From the NCBI RefSeq assembly GCF_005491425.1, contig NZ_CP028083.1, forward strand, positions 3,864,001 through 3,928,000: a stretch of 64,000 nucleotides of DNA. The letters are read 5' to 3'. Under the pieces are notes generated by a model. That model ran no database searches, was not told where the DNA came from, and saw only the letters and a program-made list of their open reading frames with translations. The translations under genes were made by a program, and so were the position numbers. This DNA comes from Lysinibacillus sp. SGAir0095 (GTDB taxonomy: Bacteria > Bacillota > Bacilli > Bacillales_A > Planococcaceae). This document shows, piece by piece, positions 25,278 to 34,278 of the stretch. Position 1 is the first letter of the stretch. The number at the start of each line of letters is the position of its first letter.

Positions 25278-26711
25278 ATGGCGGTATCCGTTTTAATTAC
25301 GAGTGATTTACACGGAAGACTGGATCGCTTTGAACATTTAATAAAAAAAATGAAGGCTTTGAATCCAGATTTAGTGATAGATAACGGGGATTTTTTAGAT
25401 GGAAGTCCAGCATCTTTTTATTACAAGCATTTTCATAAAAAAAGGCACCCGATGATTGAGCTAGCAAACGAAATCTATGATGTTGCCATTTTCGGTAATC
25501 ATGAATTTCATAATAATCTAAAAGCTATAGAAAGCTTTCGTTTCGATTGTCATTTCCCTTGGATTAGCTGTAATATGGGGGACTTTGCCAAACCCTATTT
25601 TATAAAAGATATTGGTGGAAAAAAATTTGTTGTTGTTGGTGCGACAACTCATTACACACGCATTTGGGACGAGCATGGATATCTAGAGGAACTTCAATTT
25701 GAAAATACGTTAAAGGCTCTACAACACTGGGTGGAGGTTGTAAAAACAAGTGAAAAACCAGATTATCTCATCGTTTCCTATCATGGCGGTTTTACCGAGG
25801 ATCCCACAACAGGCACCGTGTTTCAAGAACGCGTTGGTGAAAATCAAGCAAATGAAATTTTAGAATTGATCCCTGACATCGATTTACTCATTACTGGTCA
25901 CCAACATCTATCTATAAACACAAGAGTAAAGGATACTTTAATTATTCAACCTGCCTCTCATGGAAACGGGTTCTTCGAGGTACAAATAAACTTTGAAACA
26001 AGGCAGCATGAAGCAAAGTTTCACCGATTAAAAAAAGGTGAATTTTCATATCCGCAAGAGGTAGAAGAGTGGCTTGAAAAAGAGGTTGCATACATTATGG
26101 ATGATTATTCTTATAAGGGTTTATTGTCATCCCGACTTTCAAGCCATCCCTTTATACAACTTATTCACGATATGCAACTCAAAGCTACAAATGCTCAAAT
26201 CTCAGTTTGTGATTTATTGTATCTAGAGAATGGAGGATTTTTTGGTAGGATCACGAATCGAGACTTAATTAATAACGCACCTCGAGAACATAAGCTAAGG
26301 GTTATTTCACTATTAGGGAGTGAAATAAAAGAGTTAATGGAACAAAGTGCTGCCGTATTTGCACTCAATCAAGAGGGTAAAATTGATTTTAGTTCAAACG
26401 TGTATCCTGATATTCCCCAGCCTTATCAATACGATTTTTGGGGAGGGATTTCCTATATCATCGATGTGAAGGAACCCGCAGGCCATAGGTTGAAGAATGT
26501 GACATTCCAAGGTGAGCCTCTGGTAAATGAGCAAAACTATAAGGTTGTATTGAACAGTTACCGGTTAACAGGATATGATTTTCCTTTATTGAAAAATCGG
26601 CAGTTTTTCTATGAATCAACTAGAACAGTTCCTTTTCTATTAAAAGATTATGTACAATCTGACTTTCCTTCGACTGTTCCTACTCATGGAAATTTTAAGG
26701 TGATTTATTAG
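25278..26711 (+). CDS. Metallophosphatase / 5'-nucleotidase-like protein
   Basis: A 477-residue two-domain enzyme. The N-terminal calcineurin-like domain has all the metal motifs: SDLHG (9-13), NGDFLDG (36-42), GNHEF (73-77), SYHGG near 170 and TGHQH near 213. The C-terminal half resembles the 5'-nucleotidase C-terminal domain that binds the nucleoside. No signal peptide follows the chosen start, so it would be intracellular, unlike secreted YfkN-type enzymes. The ATG at 25278 is 8 bases after GGAGG. Monocistronic with a terminator behind it. Confidence 0.85.
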   Translation: MAVSVLITSDLHGRLDRFEHLIKKMKALNPDLVIDNGDFLDGSPASFYYKHFHKKRHPMIELANEIYDVAIFGNHEFHNNLKAIESFRFDCHFPWISCNMGDFAKPYFIKDIGGKKFVVVGATTHYTRIWDEHGYLEELQFENTLKALQHWVEVVKTSEKPDYLIVSYHGGFTEDPTTGTVFQERVGENQANEILELIPDIDLLITGHQHLSINTRVKDTLIIQPASHGNGFFEVQINFETRQHEAKFHRLKKGEFSYPQEVEEWLEKEVAYIMDDYSYKGLLSSRLSSHPFIQLIHDMQLKATNAQISVCDLLYLENGGFFGRITNRDLINNAPREHKLRVISLLGSEIKELMEQSAAVFALNQEGKIDFSSNVYPDIPQPYQYDFWGGISYIIDVKEPAGHRLKNVTFQGEPLVNEQNYKVVLNSYRLTGYDFPLLKNRQFFYESTRTVPFLLKDYVQSDFPSTVPTHGNFKVIY

Positions 26712-26783
26712 AAAGACTCACCTCGAACAAAGCCTTAGTTATACCTAAGTGAATTTAGAAAGGTTATCTTTACCCTATAATAA

Positions 26784-26817
26784 AGCCCTCCAAGGGATTT
26801 GGAGGGCTAGTTTTTTC
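26784..26817 (+). terminator. Terminator after the metallophosphatase gene
   Basis: AGCCCTCC (26784-26791) pairs with GGAGGGCT (26801-26808), followed by TTTTTT. It may also end the convergent YjcZ gene. Confidence 0.85.
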
Positions 26818-26836
26818 TATTTTGTTTGTTTAATTA

Positions 26837-26971
26837 TTAGTAACCATATCCACTGCTAAAGTAGTATGCACCAACAATAATTAAAAGAATGAATAGTACT
26901 ACTAATAAAGCGAACCCTGAACCATTTCCACCATTGCTATATTCATACTCACCGCCACTTTGTTTACCCAT
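26837..26971 (-). CDS. YjcZ family small sporulation protein
   Basis: A 44-residue protein: a polar Gly-rich head, then the hydrophobic GFALLVVLFILLIIVGAYY, which is the hallmark of the YjcZ/TIGR01732 family, and a Gly/Tyr tail. These are small membrane-associated proteins of spore formers. The ATG at 26971 follows AGGAGGTG. In the alternative longer frame the extra N-terminus is not conserved. Confidence 0.85.
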   Translation of the reverse strand: MGKQSGGEYEYSNGGNGSGFALLVVLFILLIIVGAYYFSSGYGY

Positions 26972-27153
26972 TCTAAAACACCTCCTCAATTTCGAACTCT
27001 GTACAATATATGCACCCAGGAAATTGTGTTCTAGACGAATGTAATGGTGTAAATGCCTAGTTTGTAGCATCCTCCCTATTCACATAGCTAAATTGCTTGC
27101 AAATACTCTTTAGCAAGGGGCATTTCCTTCATTTAAAAAATGTTCTATTTAAA

Positions 27154-27756
27154 TTAAAAAAGACCGATAAGCAAGTATAAGGCTGTACCCCAGATAAAAA
27201 GGGCGGAGCATTTATTAAATAATATAAATATTTGGTTCTGTATATGGATTTTCTTCAAGGTTGATCCTAAAATTGCCAATCCCAAAAACCATATCCATGA
27301 CACCAAAACGCATGCAAATGCAAAAAGTATTTGTTCTTTCCCACTATATTTCATAGCACTTGTCCCAATTACACCGATCGTATCTAATAATGCATGGGGG
27401 TTTAATAAAGAGACAGAAAGCGCAAATATGATTTGCTTTTTTAAAGGTAATGCTTCTTCGCCCTCAACAACAGCTTGCGGCGAGTACCATATCACTTTTC
27501 CCATATATAAAAGAAACAGGATCCCTCCTACTAATAAAACAATCCTTAACCACTCAAATTGCAGAACAACTAGTGATAATCCCAAAATAGCAAGCAAAAT
27601 CAGAACCGTATCACATATTGCCGCAGTGATTGTTGCTGGTAAAGCTTTCATAATCGTCGGTTGCGTAACACCTTGCGTAAATACAAAAACATTTTGCACC
27701 CCTAAAGGTAAAATAAGTCCAAATGCCAGTAATATTCCATGTAATAAAGGTTCCAT
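27154..27756 (-). CDS. LysE family amino acid exporter
   Basis: A 200-residue exporter with six membrane segments. The N-terminal LILPLGVQNVFVFTQG and the SLLNPHALLDTIGVIGT segment match the LysE/ArgO/YggA family, which expels basic amino acids such as lysine or arginine. GAAAGGAG lies before the ATG. It is divergent from a MocR regulator 99 bp away, a common pairing in which the regulator controls the exporter. Confidence 0.87.
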   Translation of the reverse strand: MEPLLHGILLAFGLILPLGVQNVFVFTQGVTQPTIMKALPATITAAICDTVLILLAILGLSLVVLQFEWLRIVLLVGGILFLLYMGKVIWYSPQAVVEGEEALPLKKQIIFALSVSLLNPHALLDTIGVIGTSAMKYSGKEQILFAFACVLVSWIWFLGLAILGSTLKKIHIQNQIFILFNKCSALFIWGTALYLLIGLF

Positions 27757-27810
27757 CTTTCAAACTCCTTTCCTCTCTATCATACATGTGATATAAATAG
27801 AAAAAAGGTC

Positions 27811-27840
27811 CAATTGGGTGGACTTCTTCCCACCCAATTT
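27811..27840. promoter_or_regulatory. Inverted repeat between lysE and mocR
   Basis: AATTGGGTGG (27812-27821) and CCACCCAATT (27830-27839) are perfect inverted arms with an 8-bp spacer. A second, overlapping hairpin, GTCCA...TGGAC, is possible just upstream. It is either a MocR operator or an RNA structure ahead of the mocR ribosome site. Confidence 0.55.
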
Positions 27841-27855
27841 TAAAGGAGATATAAA

Positions 27856-29316
27856 ATGAACTGGCAACCGAATCGCTCCTTAACCACAAGCTTAACAAAA
27901 CAAATTGTTCAATGGATTACAGAACAAATACAAAATGGTGATTGGCCACTCGGAACGAAATTACCTCCACAACGTCAGCTGGCACTGTCCTTCGGCGTTA
28001 ACCGCAGTACACTTCAAGAAGCGATTGATGAGCTAAAGGCGAATGGTCTTTTATCTTCTATAGCCGGCTCTGCTACATATGTAACGAATGATTCCTGGAA
28101 TGTATTTGTGAAGCAAAAACAAACAAATTGGCAGCACTATATTGAAACAAGCATCCATAGAGCAAACTACCAAACCATTCAATTAATTAATGAATTCGAG
28201 CAAGATGAGCACATTTTACGATTAGGTACAGGTGAGCTAAGTCCATCGTTATTACCAACTGCTGAACTTCAGAGCTCCCTTAGCGAGGTGAATTTAGATG
28301 GTAAAGCAATCGGTTATTCCTCCCCTCAAGGAAGCATGAGTTTACGTCAGGCTATTTGCCAATATGTGAAAAAGCGAGGAATCGAAACGTCGCCCGAAAA
28401 TATTTGTATCGTCTCGGGGGGCCTTCAAGCACTTCAATTAATTGCTCTTGGACTATTAGAAACAGGTTCATTTGTTTTTCAAAACCAATTTTCTTACTTA
28501 AATTCCATTCATACTTTTCAATCCTTTGGTATGAACCTATATTCTCTAACAAATAATCTGCTTACTACCGAAGCAATCGAAAGAATCCGCAAAAAAAGAC
28601 AAGCCATTTTATACACAATCCCTACTCTTCATAATCCAACTGGCATGAGCATGACTCTAGAAGAGAAAAAAAATTTATATAATTTAAGTGAAGCGATACA
28701 ATTACCGATGATTGAGGACGATGTTTATTTTGAATTGCTCTTTGATGAGCCGACGCCTGCTATAAAATCCTTTGATCAAGCAGGACAAGTTCTTTATATT
28801 GGGAGCGTATCAAAAACTTTGAGCCCCGGCTTGCGAATTGGCTGGGTAATCGCCTCTACCCCAGTTATTAAACGATTAGCTGATATTAAAATGCAATTGG
28901 ATTATGGCTCAAGCGCAATCTCACAGCAAATCGTCGAATACTGGTTAAGGACAGGCAAATATGAAAAGCATATTGAGCACTTAAGAGTTGAACTAAGGAA
29001 ACGGGCAGCACTTATGGAGTACTTATTAAAACAGTATTTTGGCAATATTGCTTCATGGGAATCTCCCAAGGGTGGATTTTATGTATGGTTAAAATTCCAT
29101 AAACCTATTGTTACCACCGAGCTATTTATGAGATTGCTCAAGAAAAAAGTACTTATTAATCCCGGCTATATTTATGGACCGAATGATGCCCACCATATGC
29201 GCCTCTCTTTTGCATATAGCTCTGAAGTGGAGTTAAGAAAGGGAATTGAAATTCTTTATCAAGAAATAAATCATATGCTAAGCATTTCTTATGATTATCC
29301 TAAGGAAAAAAATTAA
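27856..29316 (+). CDS. MocR/PdxR-like regulator (GntR HTH fused to aminotransferase)
   Basis: A 486-residue fusion. Residues 10-75 are a GntR winged helix (GTKLPPQRQLALSFGVNRST). From about 110 it is a fold type I aminotransferase domain, with the SGGLQALQLI segment, YTIPTLHNPTGMSM and the PLP lysine in YIGSVSKTLSPGLRIGW. MocR proteins use PLP or an amino-acid-PLP adduct as effector. The divergent LysE exporter is its probable target. AAAGGAG precedes the ATG. Confidence 0.9.
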   Translation: MNWQPNRSLTTSLTKQIVQWITEQIQNGDWPLGTKLPPQRQLALSFGVNRSTLQEAIDELKANGLLSSIAGSATYVTNDSWNVFVKQKQTNWQHYIETSIHRANYQTIQLINEFEQDEHILRLGTGELSPSLLPTAELQSSLSEVNLDGKAIGYSSPQGSMSLRQAICQYVKKRGIETSPENICIVSGGLQALQLIALGLLETGSFVFQNQFSYLNSIHTFQSFGMNLYSLTNNLLTTEAIERIRKKRQAILYTIPTLHNPTGMSMTLEEKKNLYNLSEAIQLPMIEDDVYFELLFDEPTPAIKSFDQAGQVLYIGSVSKTLSPGLRIGWVIASTPVIKRLADIKMQLDYGSSAISQQIVEYWLRTGKYEKHIEHLRVELRKRAALMEYLLKQYFGNIASWESPKGGFYVWLKFHKPIVTTELFMRLLKKKVLINPGYIYGPNDAHHMRLSFAYSSEVELRKGIEILYQEINHMLSISYDYPKEKN

Positions 29317-29345
29317 AGACCTGAGCCATAATCAGACTTAGGTCT
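29313..29345 (+). terminator. Weak hairpin after the mocR-like gene
   Basis: AAGACCTGAG and CTTAGGTCTT can pair, but there is no T run. It may be only an RNA 3' end. Confidence 0.3.
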
Positions 29346-29395
29346 TGGAACCGCAAAATCAAATAGAACATCTTCAAGGAATTAACCTCTTTCTC

Positions 29396-30487
29396 CTACG
29401 ATATATACCCCATTTTATATGCATTCGCCACCATATGGGTACGATTTCTGGCATTCAATTTCGTTAACAAATTTTGAACATAATCTCGAATCGTATACTC
29501 ACTCAAAAATAATAAAGAAGCAATTTCTTTATTGCTATATCCCTCTGAGATTAAATACAGAATACTTTTCTCCTTTTCGGTTATACTGACTTCATTGTCA
29601 ATTCGATAGGTTGAAGGCTTTCTAGCCAAAAACATCCCTAATCGAATACCCGCTATTTCTAAAGTATCAAGTAACGGTTTTGAATATTCAAAGGACTCTC
29701 CCTTTTGGTCGAAAGAGAGCCATCCAAATAATTGTTCACGATATATGACCGGTATGAAAATAATAGAGGATAAATTAAAATATTGGATTACCACATCTAC
29801 GACATAAGAAGATGGATCCTGTAAATATAAAGGAATTTTCAGGTTAAATACTGGATGTTCCGCTGTTAACTTTCCTTTAATTCTCTGAACCAGCTCTAAA
29901 TCATCCCCATATATACCATAAAATTCATTTGACCATGCATTATAAGCGTAAAAGTTACAGCGCTTAAAAGCAAAAATTTCCTTCATTTCATTAATAATAA
30001 TGGGAATTTCTTCGGATCCTGAGGATGAAATGAGAATTTCACTCAATTTGTCTAATTTTTCCAGATAGATCGAGTTTTGATTTGATAGACTATTGATTTG
30101 ATCAATGGAAGCAAAGTATTGATTGGTTAAATTTGTGATGAGCCTCGACTGAAAAATGAAAATTTGTTCCGTTTGTGGATGACGTTGGTTAAAAAGTAAA
30201 CGAATCATGGCTTGTTCAATAATGGAACGGAAATGGCTTAAAAACATTCCTGAAATCTCGTGGGTATAGACTTGAATAAATAAATGTAATTGAGTCGATA
30301 AATCATTCGTATTTTTGACATCAATTTGCTTAGAGATGAACTTTAAGAAATCCTCAATAAATAAAGCTAGATTCTCTTTCTCCTTTACTGACAGCTCTTT
30401 AGTTTGTTGAATATAGGAATTTGTATTTTGAATAATATGAGTGCGATTGATTTTACAAAACAGTACATATTGTATGGCTGTAATCAT
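29396..30487 (-). CDS. LuxR-type transcriptional regulator with GAF-like domain
   Basis: A 363-residue regulator. The last 65 residues are a LuxR HTH (ITEKEKSILYLISEGYSNKE, then IASLLFLSEYTIRDYV). The middle (about 165-290) has the alternating pattern of a GAF-like sensory domain. The N-terminal 150 residues are helical and unrecognised. GGGAGGG lies ahead of the ATG at 30487. It is divergent from a 3-hydroxyacyl-CoA dehydrogenase with starts 120 bp apart, so it may regulate it. Confidence 0.8.
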   Translation of the reverse strand: MITAIQYVLFCKINRTHIIQNTNSYIQQTKELSVKEKENLALFIEDFLKFISKQIDVKNTNDLSTQLHLFIQVYTHEISGMFLSHFRSIIEQAMIRLLFNQRHPQTEQIFIFQSRLITNLTNQYFASIDQINSLSNQNSIYLEKLDKLSEILISSSGSEEIPIIINEMKEIFAFKRCNFYAYNAWSNEFYGIYGDDLELVQRIKGKLTAEHPVFNLKIPLYLQDPSSYVVDVVIQYFNLSSIIFIPVIYREQLFGWLSFDQKGESFEYSKPLLDTLEIAGIRLGMFLARKPSTYRIDNEVSITEKEKSILYLISEGYSNKEIASLLFLSEYTIRDYVQNLLTKLNARNRTHMVANAYKMGYIS

Positions 30488-30606
30488 CTTACCCTCCCTA
30501 TAAATGTAGGTGATTTTTCTAATATAATACCCTATTTTAAGGGTTATCTGTATGTAAAAATAATTATAAAATAGTTTATGAATATAATATGTGAGGAGAA
30601 ATGATA

Positions 30607-31497
30607 ATGAATCTTCAAAATGTAAGCGTTGCCGGAAGTGGCGTTTTAGGCAGTCAAATTGCATTCCAAACTGCATTCTTTGGCTATGCTGTTACGGTTT
30701 ATGATATTAATGATCAAGCTTTAGAAAGTGCAAAAGAACGCTTTACTAAGTTAAAAGGTATATACGGTGAGTATTTCAACGATGCAGAAAAGGCTGAAGC
30801 TGCTTTCAATCGTCTAGTTTATAGCTCTGACCTAGCTGAAGCAGTTAAAGAAGCAGATTTAATCATTGAAGCTGTTCCCGAAGTTCCAGAAATTAAAATA
30901 AATTTCTATAAAAATTTAAGTGAGGTAGCACCTGAAAAAACGATTTTTGCTTCAAATTCTTCTACAATGTTACCAAGCCAATTTGCAGAGTTTACAGGTC
31001 GTCCCGAGAAATTTTTAGCTCTTCATTTTGCTAATGAAATTTGGAAAAACAATACAGCTGAAGTAATGGGACATGTAGGTACCGATGCTAAAAATGCGGA
31101 TATCGTAGAGGAATTTGCAAGATCTATCGGTATGATTCCATTCCGTTTACACAAAGAACAACCAGGGTATATTTTAAATTCTTTATTAGTGCCATTTTTA
31201 GATGCTGCAATGAATTTATGGGTAAAAGAAGTAGCAGATCCTCATACTATTGATAAAAACTGGATGATATCAACTGGAGCCCCAACTGGTCCATTTGCTA
31301 TTTTAGACGTTGTAGGTATGGCAACACCTTATAATCTGTCTTTGGCAAAAGCTGAAAAAGGTGTACCGTTTGCTAAAGAAATTGCAGAAAAAATTAAAGC
31401 AGAATATATCGATCAGGGGAAAATGGGCGTAAGCAGTGGAGAAGGCTTCTATAAATATCCGAATCCCGCATTCACTAATCCAGATTTCTTAAAATAA
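30607..31497 (+). CDS. 3-hydroxyacyl-CoA dehydrogenase
   Basis: A 296-residue NAD-dependent dehydrogenase. The Rossmann loop is VAGSGVLGSQIAF near the N-terminus, FASNSSTMLPSQFA and ALHFANEIW lie in the middle, and the C-terminal dimer domain holds GAPTGPFAILDVVG. It oxidises a short-chain 3-hydroxyacyl-CoA or a related 3-hydroxy acid. I start at 30607, 8 bases after AGGAG; an ATG two codons earlier is too close to that site. A terminator follows. Confidence 0.85.
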   Translation: MNLQNVSVAGSGVLGSQIAFQTAFFGYAVTVYDINDQALESAKERFTKLKGIYGEYFNDAEKAEAAFNRLVYSSDLAEAVKEADLIIEAVPEVPEIKINFYKNLSEVAPEKTIFASNSSTMLPSQFAEFTGRPEKFLALHFANEIWKNNTAEVMGHVGTDAKNADIVEEFARSIGMIPFRLHKEQPGYILNSLLVPFLDAAMNLWVKEVADPHTIDKNWMISTGAPTGPFAILDVVGMATPYNLSLAKAEKGVPFAKEIAEKIKAEYIDQGKMGVSSGEGFYKYPNPAFTNPDFLK

Positions 31498-31515
31498 ACT
31501 AATAGAGAACTTTAC

Positions 31516-31557
31516 AGCCAGTTGCCGACGTTGTTCGGTAACTGGCTAAAGATTTTT
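31516..31557 (+). terminator. Terminator after the hydroxyacyl-CoA dehydrogenase gene
   Basis: AGCCAGTT...CCGA and TTCGG...AACTGGCT (31516-31547) form the stem, followed by a T-rich tail. Confidence 0.8.
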
Positions 31558-31585
31558 CGCATTTTTATCTTTCCAATGAACGTCC

Positions 31586-32029
31586 CTATAACGATTTTAA
31601 TGAAATCCTTGTCCTCATTAATGCATCTGCTAATTCAATATTTCTTTTTAAGTAAATGGGTACCTCGGGATGGGACAGGATTTCCACTGTACTCAACCAA
31701 ATAACAGCCTCAACTTCATCGGGACTTTTTGCGAAAGGCTCACCCGATTCAAACTCACAAAGAAAAACGATATCAACCACATTTTGTCCTGCGTCTGTCA
31801 CAAAGGAAGAACTATTTACATATTCAAGGTCCTTAACTGTTATCCCTATTTCTTCAAATATTTCACGTTTAAGAGTTCTTTCAAGGATATCTGTTGAATC
31901 TCTTTCTTTTTCCACCTTCGCGCCAACTAAGGAAAGTGTTCCTCCTGCATGTTCTTCCTTTTTGCTGCGTTCAATTAATAGCCAATTTCCATCCTTATAA
32001 ATGGCACCTTCAACATTTACGATAAACAT
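31586..32029 (-). CDS. Nudix hydrolase
   Basis: A 147-residue protein. The Nudix helix REIFEEIGI is clear, but the upstream part of the box (GAKVEKERDSTDILERTLKR) is two or three residues longer than the canonical Gx5Ex7RE pattern and Asp stands where Glu is expected. The substrate of this variant is uncertain. It is the last gene of a three-gene operon with another Nudix protein and a MazG-like protein. Confidence 0.78.
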   Translation of the reverse strand: MFIVNVEGAIYKDGNWLLIERSKKEEHAGGTLSLVGAKVEKERDSTDILERTLKREIFEEIGITVKDLEYVNSSSFVTDAGQNVVDIVFLCEFESGEPFAKSPDEVEAVIWLSTVEILSHPEVPIYLKRNIELADALMRTRISLKSL

Positions 32030-32077
32030 TCTATGACCCCCTTCAAATTAAGTTGATTCAAAAATCGCCTAATGAAA

Positions 32078-32542
32078 TTAATTAATGTCCCCTAGATAAA
32101 CGGATAAATTCTTGCCTGCCATGTAATCAATGATCGACTCTCGCATTGTCTGAGGGTAAAGTCTGAAATCTAATAACTCTTTCAAAGCTAGCCATTCCAC
32201 GCCAATTTGACCTTCATCAGGGACTATTCCATTGCCGATATCTTTACTTTCTTCACTAAGCTTACATAAAAACATATACTCTGTTTGATGGACATTTGAA
32301 TCAAACTCAAAATGCTCATGATTTTTCCCAATGTATTCCCGTATAAAGAGCAGATCGCCTATTTCCACTTCAGTATTTATCTCCTCAATGCACTCTCTCT
32401 TTAGAGTTTCATGAAGATTTTCTCCATGCTCCTGACCGCCACCAGGTAAAATATAATAGTAGCCGTCCTTATCTTCTTTTTTAATGGCTAACAGCTTATT
32501 ATCCTTTACAATAATTCCTTTTGCCGAATTTCTTATTGCCAT
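32078..32542 (-). CDS. Nudix hydrolase
   Basis: A 154-residue enzyme with a fully canonical Nudix box: GGGQEHGENLHETLKRECIE then EI, where G(x5)E(x7)RE(x2)EE is satisfied. It hydrolyses a nucleoside diphosphate linked to another moiety; the substrate is unknown. The ATG at 32542 is 8 bases after GGAGG; an upstream in-frame ATG lacks a site. It is 23 bases downstream of the MazG-like gene. Confidence 0.85.
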   Translation of the reverse strand: MAIRNSAKGIIVKDNKLLAIKKEDKDGYYYILPGGGQEHGENLHETLKRECIEEINTEVEIGDLLFIREYIGKNHEHFEFDSNVHQTEYMFLCKLSEESKDIGNGIVPDEGQIGVEWLALKELLDFRLYPQTMRESIIDYMAGKNLSVYLGDIN

Positions 32543-32565
32543 TTTTTCTACCTCCATCTCAACAC

Positions 32566-32940
32566 TTAGTTTTGATCTTTATTTACTCTCAATTTGATTT
32601 CGTCCATTTTTTTATAGAAGCTATCTTCTAAGTCAATATCTAAGTAGTTTGCGAACTTTACTAAATACGCGATACAATCCGAAAGTTCCTTCCCGATATT
32701 TTCTTTGTGCTGATTTTTGGCGATATTAAATGCTTCCTCCTCATTCATGCCTTCATCTGAAACTAGTTTGTATGTTTTATTAAAAATAGCTCTAAACTCT
32801 TCAGCTACCTCACTAACTTCAGTTGTCAGTAGCATATAGTTATGTAAGATTGAATCTTTGGACTCCCTATAGTTTTCTTCAGAGATTTCCCAATTCATCT
32901 CTCTTTGAAAGTTACTCAAAAATGCTTGTATCTCCCGCAT
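32566..32940 (-). CDS. MazG-like nucleotide pyrophosphohydrolase
   Basis: A 124-residue all-helical protein. TTEVSEVAEEFRA (about residues 39-51) and GKELSDCIAYLVKFANYL (about 84-101) supply the ExxE...ExxD acidic metal site of the MazG/all-alpha NTP pyrophosphatase family. It probably removes damaged or excess NTPs. The ATG at 32940 follows GAGGTG by 6 bases. It leads a three-gene operon of nucleotide-cleaning enzymes. The 52-bp repeat array lies just upstream. Confidence 0.82.
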   Translation of the reverse strand: MREIQAFLSNFQREMNWEISEENYRESKDSILHNYMLLTTEVSEVAEEFRAIFNKTYKLVSDEGMNEEEAFNIAKNQHKENIGKELSDCIAYLVKFANYLDIDLEDSFYKKMDEIKLRVNKDQN

Positions 32941-33033
32941 CGCTTGCACCTCTAATTTGATTGGTTTTAACGACTATTTTAACATAAATATCCAAATTAT
33001 TATGAATAATAAAATAAAGTTGCGTTTTGTCGT

Positions 33034-34229
33034 AGACTATTAACGGTGTTTCTCGAGCTTTATTGTCCACGAGATTGTTTATCGCGGACTATTAACATCG
33101 TTTCTTGAAATTTATTGTCCACGAGATCGTTTATCACGGACTATTAACATCGTTTCTCAAGCTTTATTGTCCACGAAATTGTTTGTCCCGGACTATTAAC
33201 ATCGTTTCTCAAGCTTTATTGTCCACGAGATCGTTTATCACGGACTATTAACATCGTTTCTCAAGCTTTATTGTCTACGAGATTAACTATCGCGGACTAT
33301 TAACGGTGTTTCTCAAGCTTTATTGTCCACGAGATTGTTTGTCGCGGACTATTCACATCGTTTCTTGAGCTTTATTGTCCACGAGATCGTTTATCACGGA
33401 CTATTCACATCGTTCCTTGAGCTTTATTGTCCACGAGGTTGTTTGTCGTGGACTATTCACATCGTTTCTCAAGCTTTATTGTCCACGAGATCGTTTATCA
33501 TGGACTATTAACATCGTTTCTTGAACTTTATTGTCCATGAGATTGTTTGTCGCGGACTATTAACGGTGTTTCTCAAACTTTATTGTCCACCAGATCGTTT
33601 ATCACGGACTATTCACATCGTTCCTTGAGCTTTATTGTCCACGAGATCGTTTATCGCGGACTATTCACATCGTTCCTTGAGCTTTATTGTCCACGAGATC
33701 GTTTATCGCGGACTATTCACATCGTTCCTCAAGCTTTATTGTCCACGAGATTGTTTATCGCAGACTATTCACATCGTTTCTTGAGCTTTATTGTCCACGA
33801 GATCGTTTATCACGGACTATTCACATCGTTCCTTGAGCTTTATTGTCCACGAGATTAACTATCATAGACTATTCACATCGTTCCTCAAGCTTTATTTTCC
33901 ACGAGATTGTTTGTCGCGGACTATTCACATCGTTTCTCAAGCTTTATTGTCCACGAGATCGTTTATCGCGGACTATTCACATCGTTCCTCAAGCTTTATT
34001 GTCCACGAGATTGTTTATCGCGGACTATTCACATCGTTTCTTGAGCTTTATTGTCCACGAGATCGTTTATCACGGACTATTCACATCGTTTCTTGAACTT
34101 TATTGTCCACGAGATTAACTATCATAGACTATTAACATCGTTTCTCAAGCTTTATTGTCCACGAGATTGTTTATCACGGACTATTCACATCGTTTCTCAA
34201 GCTTTATTGTCCACGAGATTATTTATTGC
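33034..34229. repeat. Tandem array: 23 copies of a 52-bp unit
   Basis: Taking ggactatt as unit start, one copy begins every 52 bp without any shift from 33034 to 34178, giving 23 full units (1196 bp) and a truncated start of a 24th at 34230. Conserved blocks are GGACTATT, CTTTATTGTCCACGAGAT and ATCG; variable spots are few and fixed in place (for instance TCTCAAG/TCTTGAG/CCTTGAG and GATCGTTT/GATTGTTT/GATTAACT). GTCC of one unit and GGAC of the next form an inverted pair, with GTCCACGA and TCGTGGAC perfect at 33430-33455. It is neither CRISPR-like nor coding. Confidence 0.97.
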
Positions 34230-34278
34230 GGACAGCTATCGTTAATCTAAAATTTTTACTGTTTCAAAATATTTAATA

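Noticed and set aside
33034..34229. CRISPR array
   Set aside because: The entire 52-bp unit is conserved; there are no unique spacers and no cas genes.
33323..34245. Several overlapping forward open frames encoding repetitive peptides
   Set aside because: They are by-products of a 52-bp period in stop-poor DNA; there is no ribosome site, and the peptides shift frame every unit.
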